Assembly (NCBI GenBank): GCA_023248535.1
Contig: JAHFEJ010000014.1
Location: forward strand, 1 to 47,534
Source: Nitrospinales bacterium
GTDB taxonomy: Bacteria; Nitrospinota_A; UBA7883; JACRGQ01
Length of the DNA stretch: 47,534 nt
Direction of reading: 5' to 3'
The notes below the pieces were generated by a model, which had not been told where the DNA came from, ran no database searches, and saw only the letters and a program-made list of their open reading frames with translations. Within the stretch, counting starts at the first letter, position 1. Every line of letters starts with the position of its first letter. Positions 27,018 to 36,197 of this stretch are shown piece after piece. Made by a program: the position numbers and the translations under genes.

Positions 27018-29291
27018 ATGGTAGCGGAACATAAAAAACCCGCCAGTCATTGGGAGGGAACGGTCATGAAAGTGGGGATTCCGTATTGGTTGCGGATGGT
27101 CATCGGCCTCGTATGCCTAACGCTTAACCTTGCCGCCATCCCCCCCGCTTTCGCGGCCAGGAATTTCGGAGGAGAGATCGCGGATATTTCCGGACCCGTA
27201 TTTGTCGTCACCAAAGACACCCACAATATCGTCACGGCCACAAAGGGAATGCGGCTTAACCCCGGCGATGCCATCACCACCGGACAGGAAGGCGAAGCCG
27301 AAATTCTGTACGATGACGGCAACCTTACGCGGTTGGACGAAAACAGCCGCATGGTGATCGAGAAGCTTTCCATCGCGGAAGGGGGCGCCCGCGAAACGGG
27401 AATCCGGCTCGAATTGGGACGCGTTAAAAACGCGGTATCGAAATTGGGAAACAAACGATCCAAGTTCGAAGTCCATTCCGCATCGGCGGTGGCAGGGGTG
27501 ACCGGAACTCCCGATTGGGTAGTAGGCCTTACCGGCGATCCCTTTACCCCCACCACGGAAGTCGATCTGCTTGGGACCGCCGGCGAACCGGGTGAGGTAT
27601 TCTGCGAAGGCGCCGGTGGCGCGGGACGGCAAGTGATCAACTCCGGCATGCGCTCGGTGGTGCAACACGGGATGCCCCCCACCGCGCCATTTGCCATCGA
27701 CCCCGAACGGCTGCAAACCCTGATGCGAAAAATGCCCATCAGGACACCGAGGGATCTGCGTGACCTGAAGCGCATGGAACTGGATAAAGCCACCGGAGCG
27801 GTACAGCCGCCCCCTGGCGCGGCCCAAACCCCTTCCCCGGCGCCAGCCGGGTCCGCGCTCGGCGCGGCTGGTTCCGCCGTCGGCGCGGCAGGGGCATTGG
27901 CGGGGGCTCAAGCCTCGCAGGCCGCGGGCGGCGCCGCCGCAGTTGGGGCGGCGGCAGGTTCGGTGATTGGATCGGTTGCTGGAGCCGCCGTAGGCGCGGC
28001 GGCGGGGATGTCCGGCGGCGGCAAGAAAGACGACAGCGCGAAGACAGCGGTTATCGTCACGGCGGAAAAGGAGAAAGAGCCAAAGGTTGTTGCGGGCGGC
28101 AAAATAGAGGAATCCAGGCCACTACAGGCGGCAGCGGAAAAAACGGCTGAAAAGGCCGACACCCCTAAAGCGGCGCGTAGCGGACCATCTCCCCTGGCCG
28201 CCGGCGAATTACATACGGTTTTTCTGAAAGGAGACGGCACACTTGAAGGGTGGGGCTACAACAATTACGGCGAGCTGGGCGACGGCACGGAAAAGAAGCG
28301 GTTGACCCCCGTAACGGCGAAAGGCCTGGGCGGCAAAGGAAACCTTGAAGGGATCATCTCAATTGCCGCGGGCGGAGCCCATACCGCCGCGCTTAGGAAG
28401 GACGGCACGGTCTGGGCCTGGGGTCATAACAACAAAGGACAGCTCGGCGATGACTCCGACGACGACCGGAAAACCCCCGTGCAGGTGAAAGGCCCAAACG
28501 GCAAAGGAAACCTTGAAGGGATCGTCTCAATCGCCGCGGGCGCGTTGCACACCATCGCGGTAAAGAACGACGGATCGGTTTGGGGATGGGGCTACAACGG
28601 CGACTGGCAATTGGGCGACGGCACGAGCAAAAAGCGGTTCACCCCCGTGCAGGTGAAAGGGCCCGGCGGGCAGGGTTTTCTTGAAGGCATGGTTGCGGCC
28701 GCGGCGGGAAGCGCCCATACCCTTGCCCTCAAGAAGGACGGTACCGTCTGGGCTTGGGGAAGCAATGACAAGGGGCAGCTGGGCGATGATACCGGCGACA
28801 GTTCCAAAACCCCCGTGCTGGTGAAAGGACTCAAAGGAGTGATCGCCATCGCGGCGGGGTCGTCGCATTCCCTTGCGGTAAAAGCGGATGGCACGCTATG
28901 GGCATGGGGAAACAACGTTTCCGGACAACTGGGGGATAAAGGGGTCACCAACCGCCTTGCGCCCGTGTGGGTAAAATCCATCGCCAACATAACGGCCGTT
29001 GCGGCCGGGGAAAACCACTCCATCGCGCTCAAGGCGGATGGCACGGTCTGGACCTGGGGCGGCAACAGCGCGGGGCAACTGGGCATCAACGAAGGGACGA
29101 GCACCATGCGCCTCGTTCCCGTGTTTGTGGACGGCCTGAGCGGAATAACGGCGATCGGCGCGGGGTACAATCACACCCTCGCGCTGAAAAGCGACGGCAC
29201 TACATGGGCATGGGGCAGCAACAACAAAGGGCAGCTGGGGGACAACTCGAAAGATGACCGCCTGGTTCCCGTACAAGTGAGCGCCCCGTAA
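27018..29291 (+). CDS. secreted protein: FecR-like domain, Gly/Ala-rich linker, seven RCC1-like repeats
   Basis: FecR-like GDAITTGQEGEAEILYDDGNLTRLDENSRMVIEKL; repeats of AAGxxHTxALKxDGTVWAWGxNxxGQLGDxxxxxRxxPVxVKG; start may be 27018 or 27066. Confidence 0.85.
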   Translation: MVAEHKKPASHWEGTVMKVGIPYWLRMVIGLVCLTLNLAAIPPAFAARNFGGEIADISGPVFVVTKDTHNIVTATKGMRLNPGDAITTGQEGEAEILYDDGNLTRLDENSRMVIEKLSIAEGGARETGIRLELGRVKNAVSKLGNKRSKFEVHSASAVAGVTGTPDWVVGLTGDPFTPTTEVDLLGTAGEPGEVFCEGAGGAGRQVINSGMRSVVQHGMPPTAPFAIDPERLQTLMRKMPIRTPRDLRDLKRMELDKATGAVQPPPGAAQTPSPAPAGSALGAAGSAVGAAGALAGAQASQAAGGAAAVGAAAGSVIGSVAGAAVGAAAGMSGGGKKDDSAKTAVIVTAEKEKEPKVVAGGKIEESRPLQAAAEKTAEKADTPKAARSGPSPLAAGELHTVFLKGDGTLEGWGYNNYGELGDGTEKKRLTPVTAKGLGGKGNLEGIISIAAGGAHTAALRKDGTVWAWGHNNKGQLGDDSDDDRKTPVQVKGPNGKGNLEGIVSIAAGALHTIAVKNDGSVWGWGYNGDWQLGDGTSKKRFTPVQVKGPGGQGFLEGMVAAAAGSAHTLALKKDGTVWAWGSNDKGQLGDDTGDSSKTPVLVKGLKGVIAIAAGSSHSLAVKADGTLWAWGNNVSGQLGDKGVTNRLAPVWVKSIANITAVAAGENHSIALKADGTVWTWGGNSAGQLGINEGTSTMRLVPVFVDGLSGITAIGAGYNHTLALKSDGTTWAWGSNNKGQLGDNSKDDRLVPVQVSAP
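28198..29288 (+). repeat. seven tandem RCC1-like coding repeats
   Basis: Seven units counted in the translation. Confidence 0.85.
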
Positions 29292-29358
29292 GACAAGGCT
29301 GTTCCCGCTTTCCGCCTTTTGCCCGCGCGCTCCGCCCCATCCGTTGCCGGAATTTCCC

Positions 29359-29805
29359 TCAGGCGGTTTTGGGCGGCAGCTTGACGATGGCGATCCAGAA
29401 CTCCTCGATGGAGCGGACAACCCGGATGAACTGCTCCAGATCGACCGGCTTGCTGATAAAGGCATTCGCGTGGAGTTTATAGGTGCGCAGAATGTCCTCC
29501 TCGGCGGACGAACTGGTGAGGATGACGATGGGAACGGCCTTTAACGATTCGTCCGCCTTGACCTCGGCCAACACCTCGCGGCCGTCTTTGCGCGGCAGGT
29601 TGAGGTCGAGCAAAATCAGGTCGGGCCGCGGCGCATCCGCAAATTCACCCCGCCGGTGCAGAAAATCCATGGCTTTCACGCCATCGTTCACAACATAAAG
29701 GGTGTTAACCATCTTCACGTCTTCCATCGCCAGGCGCGTCAGCTCGGCATCGGCGGGATTGTCCTCGACCAGCAGGATGTTTATCGAATCGGTCCTCATA
29801 TTCAT
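29359..29805 (-). CDS. Rcp1-like single-domain response regulator
   Basis: [17 protein letters not shown]...[23 protein letters not shown]...ILTSSS...KPVDLEQF. Confidence 0.93.
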   Translation of the reverse strand: MNMRTDSINILLVEDNPADAELTRLAMEDVKMVNTLYVVNDGVKAMDFLHRRGEFADAPRPDLILLDLNLPRKDGREVLAEVKADESLKAVPIVILTSSSAEEDILRTYKLHANAFISKPVDLEQFIRVVRSIEEFWIAIVKLPPKTA

Positions 29806-29817
29806 GTTTCCTTTCTT

Positions 29818-30264
29818 TTAACCGGAAACCGTTTTGGGCGGCAACTTGATGTTCGCCGTCCAATACTCCCCAACCGAGCCCGCCACGCGGAGAAACTGCT
29901 CAACATCGACCGGCTTCGTGAGGTACGCGCTGGCCTGAAGATGATACGTCCGCAGGATGTCTTCCTGCGTGGACGACCAGGTAAGAACAACCACCGGAAT
30001 GTCCTTCAATGCGTCCGCGGCCTTGATCTCGGCCAGCAACTCCCGCCCATCCATACGGGGAAGGTTGAGATCAAGCAAGATGAGGTCGGGACGCGGCACA
30101 TGCCTGAATTCGCCCCGGTGGTGCAGGAAATCCAGCGCTTCAACCCCGTCCCCCACGATGTGGAAGCCGCCAATCATCTTTACGTCCTCCAGGACGGTAC
30201 GGGTGTGCTCGGCATCGGCGGGGTTGTCTTCAACCAGCAGGACTTCGATGGACTCGGTTTTCAT
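29818..30264 (-). CDS. Rcp1-like single-domain response regulator (tandem paralogue)
   Basis: [23 protein letters not shown]...[21 protein letters not shown]...KPVDVEQF; ATG overlaps kinase stop (ATGA). Confidence 0.93.
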   Translation of the reverse strand: MKTESIEVLLVEDNPADAEHTRTVLEDVKMIGGFHIVGDGVEALDFLHHRGEFRHVPRPDLILLDLNLPRMDGRELLAEIKAADALKDIPVVVLTWSSTQEDILRTYHLQASAYLTKPVDVEQFLRVAGSVGEYWTANIKLPPKTVSG

Positions 30265-32324
30265 ATAGGGGTTCCCTCCGGCTTGTATGGCTCCTTGCTT
30301 ATTGTAAACCAGAATGTGGCGCCTTTGCCCGGTTCCGATTCCACCCATATTATTCCGCCATGGCGTTCCACCACTTTTTTAACCAGCGCCAAGCCGATGC
30401 CCGTCCCCGCGTATTCCCGTTGGGTGTGAAGCCGCTGGAAGATGACGAAAATCTTATCAAAGTATTTGGGATCGATGCCGATACCGTTATCCTTCACCCA
30501 AAAAATCCACTCTTTGTCATCCTCCTCCGCGCCAACATGGATGCGCGGCGGCTCGCCGCCATGGAATTTCACGGCGTTGACGATGAGGTTTTGGAAGACC
30601 TGCATGATCTGCATCTCATCGCCGATAATATCGGGCAGTTTGCCGCGGGAGACCGCGGCATCGGGATTCTGGATTTTCTGCGACGCGATAATGCTGTCAA
30701 CCAGCTCTTCCGTCCGCACCGGGCCGAAGGGTTTGCCGCGCGAGCCGACGCGCGAAAAATTCAGGAGGTCGTTGATAAGTGCTTGCATCCGGCGCGCCGC
30801 ATCGGTGACAAAGTTGATGTACATGTCGGCCTTATCGTCCAATTGGGATTTGTAACGCTTATCTAAAAGCTGCACATAACTCGTGATCGTGCGCAACGGC
30901 TCCTGCAGGTCATGCGACGAGACATAGGCGAACTGCTCCAGCTCTTTGTTGGAGCGTTCCAACATCCCGGTTTTATTCCGTAACTCATCCATAATAATGG
31001 CGGCGCGCTCCTCTGCCTCCCGCAAATGCATCAAGGACAGCTTATGCTCTTCAATTTCGTTTTGCAGTTTGCGTGTGTTCTCTTCGATGTTCGCAAGCAT
31101 CGTGTTGAAATTTTCGGCCAGAATGCCGGGTTCGCCGTCAAATGCGGGAGCGCGGACTTCAGACTCCCCTTTTGCCACCCTGCGCGCCAACCTGGCGAGC
31201 GTCTCGATGGGGGAAGCCAGGTTTTTCGCGATTCCGGCGGCAACCCAGAGGAAGATGGCGGCCAGAGCAACATAAATGGCGGCAAGGTATGTCATCAGGT
31301 GTGTGCTTGATTTAAAAATATCGGCCGTTTGCTTCTTTACAACGAGTCCCCATATCTCCTGCTTGCCGATGTGAATATGACGGTAGACGGCCAACACTTC
31401 CACCCCCCGGTAGTCGTTGGCTATCATCATTCCCTCTTGCCCTTTGACCGCCAAAGCGGCCGGTATGGCCGGTTTCGCGGTAATGGCCCGTTCAAGCGGC
31501 TGAAGACCGGCATCCTTGCCAAGCATGGTCGCAAAAATAATCCGATTTTCCACGGCAAACACCACCTCCGCTCCCTCGCCCAGCTTATTGGCCATCCCAA
31601 GGATGGGGGCGAGAGCCTCTTCCGCACGGATTTTAAATATCGCGGTGGCGACCGGTTTCCCGCTTTGCCCTGAACGGATGGGGTGAGCGATGTATATCCA
31701 ATATCTCTTCTCCGCATCCTGTATCAGGTCCATGTGCGGCTGTCCGGTTCTAACCGGCTCGACTATGAACGCTTCAAGTGGAAAGGACATCCCAACTTCA
31801 TTAGGCAATGTGCTTACCATAATTGTTTTGGTGGCGGCATCGGCGATTTTGACCGATTCGTATCTTGAATAGGCCGCCAACATTAAACGTATCCGCTGTT
31901 CAAGATCGGAATAACCGGGAGTCTTCTTTAACGCGGCCAAGTCAACGGCTTTCCCTTTCCCCGGGATATTCATAAATCGGCAAAGCCGTTCGGTTTCGGC
32001 TTTGGTCCCCCCCCCTTCGGCAAGTGCGAAGGCATCTCCCTTGCGCTCGTCAAACCAGTTTACAAGGCGATCCTGGGCTATGTCGGCCGCAAGCGAAAGG
32101 GCCCTCTCGTTATCCCGCTGAGCTTGATGATAAATGCCATCATAGGCGGAATAAGGGATGCCAAAAATCTGAATGAGGAGGGTGGCGGCCAGCATAAGGC
32201 CGAGAATGGCGGCAAATGAAATTATAAGCCGCGCGCGGTAAAAACGGAGGATACCCCCTCCCGGCCTGGCATTGTTCGCGGGCGGCAGTTCCATCAACTC
32301 ACTCCCTCTCTCCCCTTGTCCCAA
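30261..32324 (-). CDS. membrane sensor histidine kinase with periplasmic sensor and HAMP, phytochrome-kinase-like H-box
   Basis: N-terminal TM; HAMP-like ASPIETLARLARRVAKGESE; LEQFAYVSSHDLQEPLRTITSYVQLLDKRYK; HATPase GIGIDPKYFDKIFVIFQRLHTQREYAGTGIGLALVKKVVERHGG. Confidence 0.92.
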   Translation of the reverse strand: MGQGERGSELMELPPANNARPGGGILRFYRARLIISFAAILGLMLAATLLIQIFGIPYSAYDGIYHQAQRDNERALSLAADIAQDRLVNWFDERKGDAFALAEGGGTKAETERLCRFMNIPGKGKAVDLAALKKTPGYSDLEQRIRLMLAAYSRYESVKIADAATKTIMVSTLPNEVGMSFPLEAFIVEPVRTGQPHMDLIQDAEKRYWIYIAHPIRSGQSGKPVATAIFKIRAEEALAPILGMANKLGEGAEVVFAVENRIIFATMLGKDAGLQPLERAITAKPAIPAALAVKGQEGMMIANDYRGVEVLAVYRHIHIGKQEIWGLVVKKQTADIFKSSTHLMTYLAAIYVALAAIFLWVAAGIAKNLASPIETLARLARRVAKGESEVRAPAFDGEPGILAENFNTMLANIEENTRKLQNEIEEHKLSLMHLREAEERAAIIMDELRNKTGMLERSNKELEQFAYVSSHDLQEPLRTITSYVQLLDKRYKSQLDDKADMYINFVTDAARRMQALINDLLNFSRVGSRGKPFGPVRTEELVDSIIASQKIQNPDAAVSRGKLPDIIGDEMQIMQVFQNLIVNAVKFHGGEPPRIHVGAEEDDKEWIFWVKDNGIGIDPKYFDKIFVIFQRLHTQREYAGTGIGLALVKKVVERHGGIIWVESEPGKGATFWFTISKEPYKPEGTPI

Positions 32325-32381
32325 GGGGCCGGACGCGGCCCAAACAAATTTTTATGGTTTCCCAGATGGAAATGCCGGAAA

Positions 32382-34760
32382 TCATCCCGCCACCGCAGCA
32401 TTCTCCCTGGCCGCAACCGGAAACCGCATCGTGACGTTTGTTCCCATATTTTCCCCGGGACTGTCAACTGTCAGGCTGCCGCCGTGATATTCCATGATCA
32501 ACCTGCTTACCGTCAAGCCAAGGCCAAGACCGCCGCCCATGAATTTGTATCGGCCGGTACTGTGGTGGCCGGCATCCTCCAACGAATAATACGGCTCGAA
32601 GATCGCCTGTTTCCTGTCGCCGGGAATGCCGATCCCTTCATCGCGCACCTCCAACACGGCGAAACCGCTTTCCCGTTTCGCCATAACCCGGACGCTCCGG
32701 CCATCCGGGGTATATTTAACGGCATTGGACAGGATGTTATCAAACATCTTTGACACCATATTTTGGTTACCCCGAACCGCCAGATCGCGGGGCCAGGCAT
32801 CGAGATCGGCAATCAGGCGGATGTCCCGTTTTTCCTTTCTGAGCATATTCTCCGTAATGCCGATAACCGCGCCAAGTTCGATCTGAAGATATACCTTGGT
32901 GAAATCCTCCGTTTGCCGCGGCCGGTGCAGGTCGGCGATTAGCGAGGTGGCCTCCGTGATACCTTTCAACGCGCCGCAAGAGTCGTTCATCGCGGCCAAG
33001 GCCATCTCGATATCATCCGGCCCCAGCGATCCGCCGCGCCGCGCCTCGATAAGCGATTTAAGGAGTTCGAGCTTTGTGAGGGGGGTGCGCAGCTCATGGG
33101 CCGTTATGAGGGTGAAATACTCCCGCACCTTGCGCAGCAGGCTTTCGGAGGTCATGTCGCGTTTCACCATCACAAAATTGACGATCTTTCCCGCCGCGTC
33201 CATGATGGGGGAGATGGTGACCAACTCGTCAAAGCGCGCGCCGTCCTTTTTATGGCTCACCAGTTGGCCCGACCACGATCTGCCCGATTTCAGCACCGCC
33301 CGTATTTCACCGACATCCCCATTGTGGCGGCTCTCCAGCGCCCAGGCATCCATACCCACCGCCTCCCGGCGCGAATAGCCGGTAATATCCTCAAAGGCTT
33401 TATTCGCATATTGGATCGAACCGCGGTCATCAGTGATCAGAATAACCTCGGAAACCCCCTCAACGGCCGTGGCGAGCCGGAGCAGCTCTTTCTCCGCGCG
33501 GCGGCGTTCCTCAACCTCTTCCGCAAGCCCGGCGTTGGCGAGCAGCAGTTCGGCTGTCCGCTCCGCTATTTTTTTCTCAAGATCGTCGTGCGATTCACGC
33601 AGGGCCTTTTCTATCATCTTGCGCCGCGTGACATCCCTGACGATCGACGTGAACCACGCCCCTTCCTTTGTTTTCCAGGAGGTGATGGAAAGTTCCACCG
33701 GGAATTCCGAGCCATCCTTGCGCCTGCCGACGTATTCGGCGTACCGCTCGGAAAATGGCTTGTCGTCCTCAAGGATGTGCCGCACCTTCTCGCTGTATTG
33801 CCCGCGGAATTGTTCCGGAAAGAGGATCGATACCGGCTTGCCCGCCATCTCATCGCCCGCATAGCCGAACATCTCCTCGGCGCTTTTGTTCCAAAGCGAT
33901 ATCATGCCCTGCTGGTCAACGGTGATAATGGCGTCGGTCGCTGCTTGCACCACCAAGCGGTGCCGCAGCTCGCTCCCTTCGAGTTGATCCCTGACATGGC
34001 TGTTGACCAGCGCTATCGCCACCAGCCTGCCCATCGCTTCCGCGATAATGGCGTCGTTGTCTGTAAACCCTCCCGGCTTGTTGGCAAGGCCTATCAGACC
34101 CACCGCCCTGTCATCGGAAATAAGCGGGGCGAACAAAACGCTAGCCATATACATATGCCCCGCAGGCATGAACTTTACCCATTCGCTGTTGAAAAAATCG
34201 TTGTGGTACACCGCCTTCCGCATGGTGTATGCATCGCCGCGCAAACCGCGGATCGGCATCGGCAGGGAGGTATCCACCGTGCAGGGCATGCCGCCGGAAT
34301 CTAAAAAAAGCACGTCGTTGTTGGTGCCGTCTTTGTTCAGCAGCGCCACATAGCCGCCGGAGGCGCCGATGAGTTTTTTGCTGATGTCAAAAATCGCGCG
34401 GGCCGTCTGGGGAAACGGGCGGTACGCCAGCACCACGCTTGAGGCTTCCAGAAGAGCGGAAATCTCTTTCTGGCGGGCCACCAGCTTTTCTTCCGCTTCG
34501 CGCCGCGACTCGTTTTCGCGCGCCAACCGCTCGTTGGCGGCCCGCAACTCGGACGGATTGTAGAAAAAATAATAGATAATGGGAAACAACAGCGCCGTAA
34601 TGGCCGTTGAATCTATAAGTATCTCCACCCATTTTGGCAAACTTGAGAATAAAGCAAGAAAAAGCATGAGAGCCGCTTCGGCCAGAAAGACGAAAGCCGC
34701 CAGCATAACGAGCAGGTACGCCGGGGATCGGTTTTTTGATGTAACTGAGCCTAATGACAT
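32382..34760 (-). CDS. membrane histidine kinase with GAF-like and two PAS domains
   Basis: TM segments; ATDAIITVDQQGMISLWNKSAEEMFGYAGDEMAG and SEVILITDDRGSIQYANKAFEDITGYSRREAVG; ITAHELRTPLTKLELLKSL; NAVKYTPDG...DEGIGIPG. Confidence 0.92.
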   Translation of the reverse strand: MSLGSVTSKNRSPAYLLVMLAAFVFLAEAALMLFLALFSSLPKWVEILIDSTAITALLFPIIYYFFYNPSELRAANERLARENESRREAEEKLVARQKEISALLEASSVVLAYRPFPQTARAIFDISKKLIGASGGYVALLNKDGTNNDVLFLDSGGMPCTVDTSLPMPIRGLRGDAYTMRKAVYHNDFFNSEWVKFMPAGHMYMASVLFAPLISDDRAVGLIGLANKPGGFTDNDAIIAEAMGRLVAIALVNSHVRDQLEGSELRHRLVVQAATDAIITVDQQGMISLWNKSAEEMFGYAGDEMAGKPVSILFPEQFRGQYSEKVRHILEDDKPFSERYAEYVGRRKDGSEFPVELSITSWKTKEGAWFTSIVRDVTRRKMIEKALRESHDDLEKKIAERTAELLLANAGLAEEVEERRRAEKELLRLATAVEGVSEVILITDDRGSIQYANKAFEDITGYSRREAVGMDAWALESRHNGDVGEIRAVLKSGRSWSGQLVSHKKDGARFDELVTISPIMDAAGKIVNFVMVKRDMTSESLLRKVREYFTLITAHELRTPLTKLELLKSLIEARRGGSLGPDDIEMALAAMNDSCGALKGITEATSLIADLHRPRQTEDFTKVYLQIELGAVIGITENMLRKEKRDIRLIADLDAWPRDLAVRGNQNMVSKMFDNILSNAVKYTPDGRSVRVMAKRESGFAVLEVRDEGIGIPGDRKQAIFEPYYSLEDAGHHSTGRYKFMGGGLGLGLTVSRLIMEYHGGSLTVDSPGENMGTNVTMRFPVAARENAAVAG

Positions 34761-34825
34761 ATCACACCTCTTAATCTACGAATAATAATACCGCCAAACA
34801 GAGAGTCTGTCATGAATTTTTACAT

Positions 34826-35060
34826 TTATGGGTGGGCATGGAATCCGTACCAGCGGGCCTGGGTCGGCACATGGTTGGCGATGGTTATCCTCTTTTGCTC
34901 CGCAGTGCCGGAACAGAAATCAGCGGCATACTGGAACAGGTAACGCGCATATGTAGATGCCGTCATAGACGGCTTCGAGAATATTCTTGAGGTTGCCGGG
35001 TTGAAGCCAGAGTTCCTGCTCCGTCCAAGTCAAGACAATGCCAGAACCGTTGCCATCCAT
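34826..35060 (-). pseudogene. possible frameshifted small ORF remnant (about 78 codons across two frames)
   Basis: Reverse strand: MDGNGSGIVLTWTEQELWLQPGNLKNILEAVYDGIYICA then, after a one-base shift, YLFQYAADFCSGTAEQKRITIANHVPTQARWYGFHAHP-stop. Confidence 0.3.
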
Positions 35061-35225
35061 AGTTCACCCGATATGGCCGCGTTTATCAGGAGAGGACGCG
35101 GGGAGCCTCCCTGTATCAGGATAATCCATTCCTTCTCTTCTTACGATTCTACCACGCAAAACAAATAATTGGCGGATGCGTGAAAATACTGCATAATCCA
35201 TAATAGTTATTGGAGGAAATGTCGC

Positions 35226-35594
35226 GTGGCTAAGATATTGATTATTGACGATTCGGGGTACCAGCGCTCCATTATCCGCCAGATGCTGACGGGCGATGGG
35301 CATCAGGTGGTTGAGGCGGCGGACGGCGTGGAAGGGCTGGCGGCGGCGAAACGGGAGCGGCCCACGCTGATCTTAACCGATATCGTTATGCCTAACATGC
35401 AGGGAATGGAACTCCTTCAAAAAATGAAGGATGAAAATGTCGGCATTCCGGTTGTTGTGGTCACCGCCGACATTCAGGAAACCACCGTCAAGATGTGCCA
35501 AAACCTCGGAGCGGTTGGCTTGATCAACAAACCGCTAAAAGGCGCCGCCGTTGAGACCCTGCGCAACCTTATCAAGGTTTATACGGAAGCCTGA
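35226..35594 (+). CDS. CheY-like response regulator
   Basis: KILIIDDSGYQRSIIRQML...LILTDIVMPNMQGMELLQ...VVVTAD...KPLKG. Confidence 0.93.
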   Translation: MAKILIIDDSGYQRSIIRQMLTGDGHQVVEAADGVEGLAAAKRERPTLILTDIVMPNMQGMELLQKMKDENVGIPVVVVTADIQETTVKMCQNLGAVGLINKPLKGAAVETLRNLIKVYTEA

Positions 35595-35597
35595 CCG

Positions 35598-36194
35598 ATG
35601 GTCGAAATACCGGCAATACTGCTTGACGTGCTGACGGAATTCGTCAACATAGGCATAGGGAGGGCCGCAGGCATCCTTAACCAAATGGTCAGCAGCCCGG
35701 TGACGTTGACCGTGCCGAAAATCGAAGTGCTTGACACGAATGATGCCAGCGGCATCGATAAGGCGCTGGGGGCGGACACCCTCTCGGTGGTAAGGCTCAC
35801 TTTCAGCTCCGGGTTGGACGGATCGGCGGCGCTCCTCTTCCCGACTGGCAGCGCGCACAAATTCGTCATCCTGCTTACCGGCGAACCGCCCGGTTCCATC
35901 GACATCGATTCATTAAAAGCGGAAACGCTCAACGAAGTGGGGAGCATACTCCTCAACGGCATCATGGGATCCATCGCCAACCTGTGCGATGTGCATATCA
36001 ACTACTCCGTGCCGGAACATTTTGAAGTGATGCCGCGCCAACTCTGCGGCGCCGACAGCGTCAAGGGGGCGGCGGTCATGATCGTACACGCCATGTTCAC
36101 CGTGCAAGAGCATATGATCGAGGGAAGGATGCTGCTGATCTTCGAGGGCGATTCGATGGAAATGTTGCTGGCCGCCATCAAAAGGAAACTGTAG
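35598..36194 (+). CDS. CheC-like phosphatase
   Basis: LTEFVNIGIGRAAGILNQMVSSPVTLTVPKI...SLKAETLNEVGSILLNGIMGSIANL. Confidence 0.85.
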   Translation: MVEIPAILLDVLTEFVNIGIGRAAGILNQMVSSPVTLTVPKIEVLDTNDASGIDKALGADTLSVVRLTFSSGLDGSAALLFPTGSAHKFVILLTGEPPGSIDIDSLKAETLNEVGSILLNGIMGSIANLCDVHINYSVPEHFEVMPRQLCGADSVKGAAVMIVHAMFTVQEHMIEGRMLLIFEGDSMEMLLAAIKRKL

Positions 36195-36197
36195 GGC

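Noticed and set aside
27844-28023. Possible DNA tandem repeat in the Gly/Ala-rich region of the FecR-RCC1 gene
   Set aside because: Low-complexity coding sequence (Gly/Ala codons); no clean nucleotide period seen.
33096-34304. 402-aa plus-strand ORF opposite the PAS kinase
   Set aside because: Shadow of a kinase with intact PAS, H-box and HATPase motifs.
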